Positions 59,071 to 64,000 of a stretch of 64,000 nt of DNA are shown piece by piece; the first letter of the stretch is position 1, and the number at the start of each line of letters is the position of its first letter. The position numbers and the translations under genes are program-made. This DNA is from Bartonella sp. MM73XJBT.G. GTDB taxonomy: Bacteria; Pseudomonadota; Alphaproteobacteria; Rhizobiales; Rhizobiaceae. Where the stretch lies: NCBI RefSeq assembly GCF_028618435.1, contig NZ_JAQISW010000007.1:26206-90205 (forward strand), written 5' to 3'. The notes under the pieces were generated by a model. It ran no database searches and was not told where the DNA came from. It saw nothing but the letters and a program-made list of their open reading frames with translations.

Positions 59071-60378
59071 TTAACGTTTTTCATCGTCTTGGAGGTATCC
59101 TCCTTGACGCATACTCGGAACAAAAAGAAGAGCAATAAAAGCCATGATCATCACGATAGTTATGTAAAAATAAAAGAGTGATTCATGACCGTATTTTTTT
59201 AATCCAAGCGCAACGTATTCAGCAGAACCACCAAATAAGGCATTCCCAATGGCATGAGAGATGCTAACGCCTAATGCACGTATGGAAGAGGGGAACATGG
59301 CTGATTTTACGACACCAGAGATGGATGTATACATGCTCATAATGAAGAGCAAGCCAATAATGACAGATAAGGCAACCCATATACTATGGGTATTTCCGAT
59401 TATCCAGAGTCCAGGAAATGTAAAGATGGCAGAAAGTATACTCCAAATGATGAGTAAAGTTTTGGTTCCAATTTTATCGGCGATGATCCCCGCTACAGGT
59501 TGGAACAGGATGAAAATAAACAGTACAGCTGTCATAATCGTTGTTGCTGTGTGTTTATCAAAGCCGGTGGTGGTGATTAGATATTTCTGCATATAAGTCG
59601 TAAAGGTATAAAATGTAAGTGATCCTCCTGATGCAAAACAGGCAATTACGACAACGGCTTTTGTATGTTTGGTGAGAAGTTCCTTAAGACTCCCAGAATG
59701 TTTGTGAGAGCGGCTTTCTTTCGTGGTTGTTTCGTGGAGTGAACGGCGTAGATAAATCGCAACGAGCGCTCCACATCCACCAATCACAAAAGGAATACGC
59801 CATCCCCATGCTTTTAACTGATCTTCAGACAGATAAGATGCTAAAATAAATATAATGAAACTGGCAAGAAGCTGGCCTGTAATAAGGGTGGCTGATTGAA
59901 AAGAAGCAAAAAGCCCACGATGTTTTTTGAGGGCTACTTCGCTCATATATGTGGCTGCTGTACCATATTCGCCACCCGCTGAAAATCCTTGCATCATCCG
60001 AGCTAAAAGTAAAAGGATTGCTGATGTTATTCCCCAGGTTTCATAGGTGGGGAGTATGGCTATAAAAAAAGAGCCACCACACATCATAAAAATGGATACA
60101 AGCATCGAGCGTTTACGTCCATAACGATCGGCGATAAACCCTAAAAACCAAGCTCCAATAGGGCGCATAAGAAAGCCAATAAAAAAGATTCCTGCAGTTT
60201 TTAAGAGTGGCGTAATAGCGTCGCCATTTGAAGGAAAAAATTGTGAGGCAAAATAAACCGATGCAAAGGAGTAGATATAAAAATCATACCATTCTACAAG
60301 GTTTCCTGATGCGCTTGCTATAATAGCAAAAATACGTTTTCTTGCATCCTGTGATGCTGAAGCTGTTCCATTTTTCAT
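59071..60378 (-). CDS. kgtP: MHS-family dicarboxylate transporter, KgtP-like (copy 1)
   Basis: This 435-aa MFS transporter of the metabolite:H+ symporter family closely follows the pattern of E. coli KgtP, the alpha-ketoglutarate permease (432 residues). It has twelve predicted membrane helices. Signatures are SASGNLVEWYDFYIYSFASVYF (about 23-44), GFLMRPIGAWFLGFIADRYGRKRSM, GGEYGTAATYMSEVA, AWGWRIPFVIGG and the C-terminal GNALFGGSAEYVALGLK. It is the most divergent of three tandem copies. 487 bases separate it from copy 2. The substrate may be 2-oxoglutarate or another dicarboxylate, inferred from family only. Confidence 0.9.
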   Translation of the reverse strand: MKNGTASASQDARKRIFAIIASASGNLVEWYDFYIYSFASVYFASQFFPSNGDAITPLLKTAGIFFIGFLMRPIGAWFLGFIADRYGRKRSMLVSIFMMCGGSFFIAILPTYETWGITSAILLLLARMMQGFSAGGEYGTAATYMSEVALKKHRGLFASFQSATLITGQLLASFIIFILASYLSEDQLKAWGWRIPFVIGGCGALVAIYLRRSLHETTTKESRSHKHSGSLKELLTKHTKAVVVIACFASGGSLTFYTFTTYMQKYLITTTGFDKHTATTIMTAVLFIFILFQPVAGIIADKIGTKTLLIIWSILSAIFTFPGLWIIGNTHSIWVALSVIIGLLFIMSMYTSISGVVKSAMFPSSIRALGVSISHAIGNALFGGSAEYVALGLKKYGHESLFYFYITIVMIMAFIALLFVPSMRQGGYLQDDEKR

Positions 60379-60820
60379 GAATTGTTCCCCTTTTGGATTT
60401 ATAATCCATATTTTTAAACATAATGTTTTATGATTGCTAGAAAAATTTAATCGTATAATGATTATTTTTTATGAAAAATATTTTAAATAACATATGTTGG
60501 GAAGTTTTATCTATTTATTATATAGTATAAATAGTTTGATTAATTTATTAAATAATTTTTATCCATAGACTAATTCTTCTTATGCGTTGCAAGAGGTATT
60601 ATTGTGAGGGATTAATATAAAAAGGGTAAAGATGAGAAATTTTTGCGGTATTTAGACTTTTTATTGGATATACAAAATGATAAAAAGTATTGATAACTCA
60701 ATATGTTATGAAAATGATACCTGAAGATCATAGAAAGTGTTCAATGACTTTTCATGATTGAGAGTAAGATAATGAAATGGGCTTTATACTATAAAAAATT
60801 AAATTTTTGAGTAAATAATT
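60379..60820. other. Intergenic region between kgtP copies 1 and 2
   Basis: AT-rich with no ORF. It should hold the promoter of copy 1 (minus strand), which I could not resolve. Confidence 0.4.
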
Positions 60821-60852
60821 ACAAAAAAGCCCAATTTCTTGGGCTTTTTTGT
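60821..60852 (-). terminator. Terminator of kgtP copy 2
   Basis: A perfect 14-bp stem, ACAAAAAAGCCCAA with TTGGGCTTTTTTGT, has a four-base loop. Similar GCCC/GGGC hairpins follow copies 1 and 3. Confidence 0.88.
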
Positions 60853-60865
60853 TTAGTAAGTAGGT

Positions 60866-62173
60866 TTAATGAAGTTTGTCTTTATCAAGATATCCTCCTT
60901 TATCAATATCGGGCATTAGGAGAATAGAGATGAGGGCAATGATCATCATTCCAACGATGTAAAAAAAGAAAACAGATTCATATCCCATATTTTTTAATCC
61001 AAGTGCTACATATTCAGCAGAACCGCCAAAGAGTGCATTCCCAATGGCAAAAGCAAATCCAACACCAATTGCTCGGATTGAGGCAGGGAATAGTTCTGCT
61101 TTTATTATACCAGCAATGGACGTATAAAAACTCATAATACAGAGTATACCAATAATAATTAAGAGTGCTGTCCATGGATTATGGGTATTTCCAATCATTT
61201 TAAGGACTGGAATGGTACAGATAATGGATAAGACACTCCAAATAATGAGTGAAGCTCTTGCTCCAATTTTATCGGCTAGGGACCCTAAAAGCGGTTGCAA
61301 TAACACAAAAATAAAGAGAGCCGCAGTCATGATCGTTGTTGCAGTTTGCTTATCAAATCCGGTGGTGGTGATCAGATATTTTTGCATGTAAGTGGTATAT
61401 GTATAAAATGTGAGGGATCCGCCAGCTGTGAAGCCAACAACCAAAAAGAATGCTTTTTTATGATTGCGAAAGAGTTCCTTAAGACTACCGGCGTGTTGTG
61501 TCGAGCGGCTTTCTTTGGTTGTTGTTTCATGAAGCAAGCTTCGCAGATAAATTGCAACGATCGCTCCAAAGCCACCAATGACAAAAGGAATACGCCATCC
61601 CCACGCTTTTAATTGATCTTCACTGAGATAAATGGCTAAAATAAAAATTACCAAACTCGCGAGAAGTTGACCTGAGATTGTTGTTGCATATTGAAAAGAA
61701 GCAAAGAGCCCACGATGATTTTTGGATGCAACTTCACTCATATAAGTGGCTGCTGTACCATATTCACCACCAACGGAGAGCCCTTGAAACATGCGGATTA
61801 AAAGCAGCAGAAATGCTGCTGTTATTCCCAAAGTTTTGTAGGTGGGAAGTATAGCAATGAGAAAAGAACCTCCACACATCATAAAAACAGAAATAAGCAT
61901 GGAGCGTTTACGTCCATAGCGGTCAGCAATGAAGCCAAAGAGCCATGCTCCAATAGGACGCATAAGAAAGCCAATAAAAAAGATTCCTGCAGTTTTTAAC
62001 AGTTGTGTAACAATATCTTCATCTTCAGGAAAAAATTGTGATGCAAAATAAACCGATGCAAAGGAGTAAGCATAAAAGTCGTACCATTCTACCAGATTTC
62101 CTGATGCACTGGATATGATAGCAAAAATACGTTTCCTTGTATCATGTGGATCTACAGTTATTTGGTTACTCAT
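60866..62173 (-). CDS. kgtP: MHS-family dicarboxylate transporter, KgtP-like (copy 2)
   Basis: This 435-aa tandem paralog has the same architecture as copy 1: twelve helices, NLVEWYDFYAYSFASVYF, FLMRPIGAWLFGFIADRYGRKRSM, RMFQGLSVGGEYGTAATYMSEVA and GNALFGGSAEYVALGLK. It is intact. Bases 61779-62159, covering the N-terminal 127 codons, are identical to the same part of copy 3, while the rest differs at many positions. This points to very recent duplication or gene conversion. 534 bases separate it from copy 3, and it has its own terminator. Confidence 0.9.
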   Translation of the reverse strand: MSNQITVDPHDTRKRIFAIISSASGNLVEWYDFYAYSFASVYFASQFFPEDEDIVTQLLKTAGIFFIGFLMRPIGAWLFGFIADRYGRKRSMLISVFMMCGGSFLIAILPTYKTLGITAAFLLLLIRMFQGLSVGGEYGTAATYMSEVASKNHRGLFASFQYATTISGQLLASLVIFILAIYLSEDQLKAWGWRIPFVIGGFGAIVAIYLRSLLHETTTKESRSTQHAGSLKELFRNHKKAFFLVVGFTAGGSLTFYTYTTYMQKYLITTTGFDKQTATTIMTAALFIFVLLQPLLGSLADKIGARASLIIWSVLSIICTIPVLKMIGNTHNPWTALLIIIGILCIMSFYTSIAGIIKAELFPASIRAIGVGFAFAIGNALFGGSAEYVALGLKNMGYESVFFFYIVGMMIIALISILLMPDIDKGGYLDKDKLH

Positions 62174-62664
62174 GAAATTTTTCCCTTATTAGACTGATAA
62201 TTTATTTTTTATTATTTAAGTTTTTACTTGTATCACTAAAATTTAATTGTGTCATAGTAATTTCTTATGAAAGCTATTTAAGAAAGCCTGTTTGTATATA
62301 AGCTTGAGGCTTTTGAGGGCGTTATTGTGTTGTAAGGTAAAGTGCGTTACGGCGAATGTAAGGGGAAGAGGGCATTGAAGAGGAGATTTAAGCTAGATGA
62401 AATGTTGGTAAAAAGAGTGCTTAAATGACTGGCTTAAAAATTTCCTATAGAATATTTGAACAGTGCGAAAAAGTTGCGTAATTTTCTATGACCTTGTCGC
62501 TTAGTGATTAAAAATCTTTGAAAAGTCTCAATAATATAAATTTATAAATATAAATTTATAGGTTCTCCATCTTGTGCAAGAAGCATAATAGTTTTTACTG
62601 TATGGAAACAGTCGAAAATTAATTGTTTTATGTTTGTTGTTTTTTAAAAGACTTTAGAATATTC
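62174..62664. other. Intergenic region between kgtP copies 2 and 3
   Basis: No gene seen. It contains an imperfect direct repeat TATAAATTTATAAATATAAATTTATAGG near 62536 and the presumed promoter of copy 2. Confidence 0.4.
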
Positions 62665-62693
62665 ATAAAAAGCCCAAGGATTTAGGCTTTTTA
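62665..62693 (-). terminator. Terminator of kgtP copy 3
   Basis: AAAAAGCC pairs with GGCTTTTT around a ten-base loop. It is a weaker relative of the copy 2 terminator. Confidence 0.7.
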
Positions 62694-62707
62694 TTGTGTA
62701 TACAAAT

Positions 62708-64000
62708 TTAATGGATCTCATCATCTTTCAGATATCCCCCCTTGTCTATATCTGGCATTAGGAGAATAGAGATGAGGGCAATAATCATCATACCAATTAT
62801 GTAAAAAAAGAAAACAGATTCATATCCCATATTTTTTAATCCAAGCGCTACATATTCCGCAGAGCCACCAAACAGTGCGTTAGCAATAGCATAAGAGAGA
62901 CCAACCCCCATTGCTCGGATTGAAGTAGGGAACAATTTTGCTTTTATTATACCAGCAATGGACGTATAAAAACTCATAATACAGAGTATTCCAATGATAA
63001 TTAAGAGTGCTGTCCATGCATTATGGGTATTTCCAATCATTTTAAGAACTGGAATGGTACAGATAATGGATAAGATACTCCAAATAATGAGTGAAGCTCT
63101 TACTCCAATTTTATCAGCTAGAGAACCAAAGAGGGGTTGGAGTAACACAAAAATAAAGAGTGCGGCAGTCATTATTGTCGTCGCAGTGTGTTTATCAAAT
63201 CCGGTGGTGGTGATCAGATATTTTTGCATGTAAGTGGTGTATGTATAAAATGTGAGCGATCCTCCCGCTGTAAAGCCAATAACCAAAAAAAAGCTTTTTT
63301 ATGATTGCGTAAAAGTTCTATAATACTTCCAGCATGTTGTGTCGAGCGGCTTTCTTTGGTCGTTGTTTCATGGAGCGAACTGCGCAGATAAATTGAAATG
63401 ATCGCTCCAAAGCCACCAATGACAAAAGGAATTCGCCAGCCCCATGCTTTTAACTGATCTTCAGTGAAATAAAGTGCTAGAATAAAGATAATAAAACTCG
63501 CAAGAAGTTGCCCCGTAATGAGAGTGGCATATTGGAAAGATGCAAAGAATCCGCGATGATTTTTAAGGGCAACCTCACTCATATAAGTGGCTGCTGTACC
63601 ATATTCACCACCGACGGAAAGCCCTTGAAACATGCGGATTAAAAGCAGCAGAAATGCTGCTGTTATTCCCAAAGTTTTGTAGGTGGGAAGTATAGCAATG
63701 AGAAAAGAACCTCCACACATCATAAAAACAGAAATAAGCATGGAGCGTTTACGTCCATAGCGGTCAGCAATGAAGCCAAAGAGCCATGCTCCAATAGGAC
63801 GCATAAGAAAGCCAATAAAAAAGATTCCTGCAGTTTTTAACAGTTGTGTAACAATATCTTCATCTTCAGGAAAAAATTGTGATGCAAAATAAACCGATGC
63901 AAAGGAGTAAGCATAAAAGTCGTACCATTCTACCAGATTTCCTGATGCACTGGATATGATAGCAAAAATACGTTTCCTTGTATCATGTGGATCTACAGTT
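62708..64000 (-). pseudogene. kgtP: MHS-family transporter, KgtP-like (copy 3), frameshifted, 5' end outside window
   Basis: The 5' part reads in one frame from the window edge (TVDPHDTRKRIFAII) to RNHKKAFFW, then the frame is lost. The 3' part continues in another frame from VIGFTAGGSLTFYTYTTYMQKYL to the normal C-terminus. Comparison with copy 2 places a one-base deletion in a run of eight A (63285-63292, T8 in the coding strand), where copy 2 has a nine-base ATTCTTTTT. Only a handful of N-terminal codons lie beyond the window. The gene could be dead, phase-variable by slippage, or affected by a sequencing error; apart from this one site the coding potential is intact. Confidence 0.85.

Overview
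The window looks like chromosomal DNA of a Bartonella species (Hyphomicrobiales, Alphaproteobacteria). It is AT-rich, with compact rhizobial-type operons separated by unusually long eroded intergenic stretches. It carries a two-piece permuted ssrA gene with the alphaproteobacterial tag ANDNYAEARLAA, a BP26/Omp28-type SIMPL protein, an SspB-DUF4169-ribbon-helix-helix cluster, and the rhizobial gene order ftsZ-lpxC-bamD-recN-ligA. The genus assignment rests on recognising these families, not on a database search.

Layout. 1-8.4 kb is housekeeping: a partial Na/Pi cotransporter, a YbdG-type mechanosensitive channel, dnaG, rpoD, a UPF0260 protein, the SIMPL protein and a tRNA with anticodon CAT. 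8.4-13.6 kb is an accessory island in decay. It holds a small XRE regulator with matching palindromes at its own promoter and at the promoter of a convergent 60-aa ORF. It also holds remnants of beta-solenoid (YdcK-like) proteins, a membrane-anchored coiled-coil protein, a 59-aa DUF1508 gene and a second XRE regulator. 13.9-20.5 kb has a TerC-like DUF475 protein, pncA with an unknown neighbour, ettA, a frameshifted integrase remnant and an ArsR-methyltransferase fusion, with copies of a dispersed repeat. 20.5-25.4 kb is gene-poor; it holds a strong small-RNA candidate with an anti-Shine-Dalgarno loop and a C12 tract, a poly-serine membrane protein, a lytic transglycosylase and rnpB.

25.6-50.2 kb is the division and cell-wall cluster: rsmH-ftsL-ftsI-murE-murF-mraY-murD-ftsW-murG-murC-murB-ddl-ftsQ-ftsA-ftsZ, then lpxC, bamD, recN and ligA. 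Many genes overlap by 4 to 20 bases, which suggests translational coupling. They take UDP-MurNAc to lipid II (MurC-F, Ddl, MraY, MurG) and assemble the divisome that uses it. The usual first gene, mraZ, is absent.

50.5-58.6 kb carries aminopeptidase P, prmA, a Sco protein, a hexapeptide acyltransferase, uvrD, the RHH-DUF4169-SspB cluster and ssrA. SspB and tmRNA lie side by side; both feed proteins to ClpXP. 58.7-64 kb has a DUF2853 gene and three tandem kgtP-like transporters. The third is frameshifted and shares 381 identical bases with the second, up to the window edge.

No CRISPR array, complete prophage or intact insertion sequence was seen. The most rewarding parts are the anti-SD small RNA, the regulator with paired operators, the dispersed repeats next to integrase debris, and the kgtP amplification.
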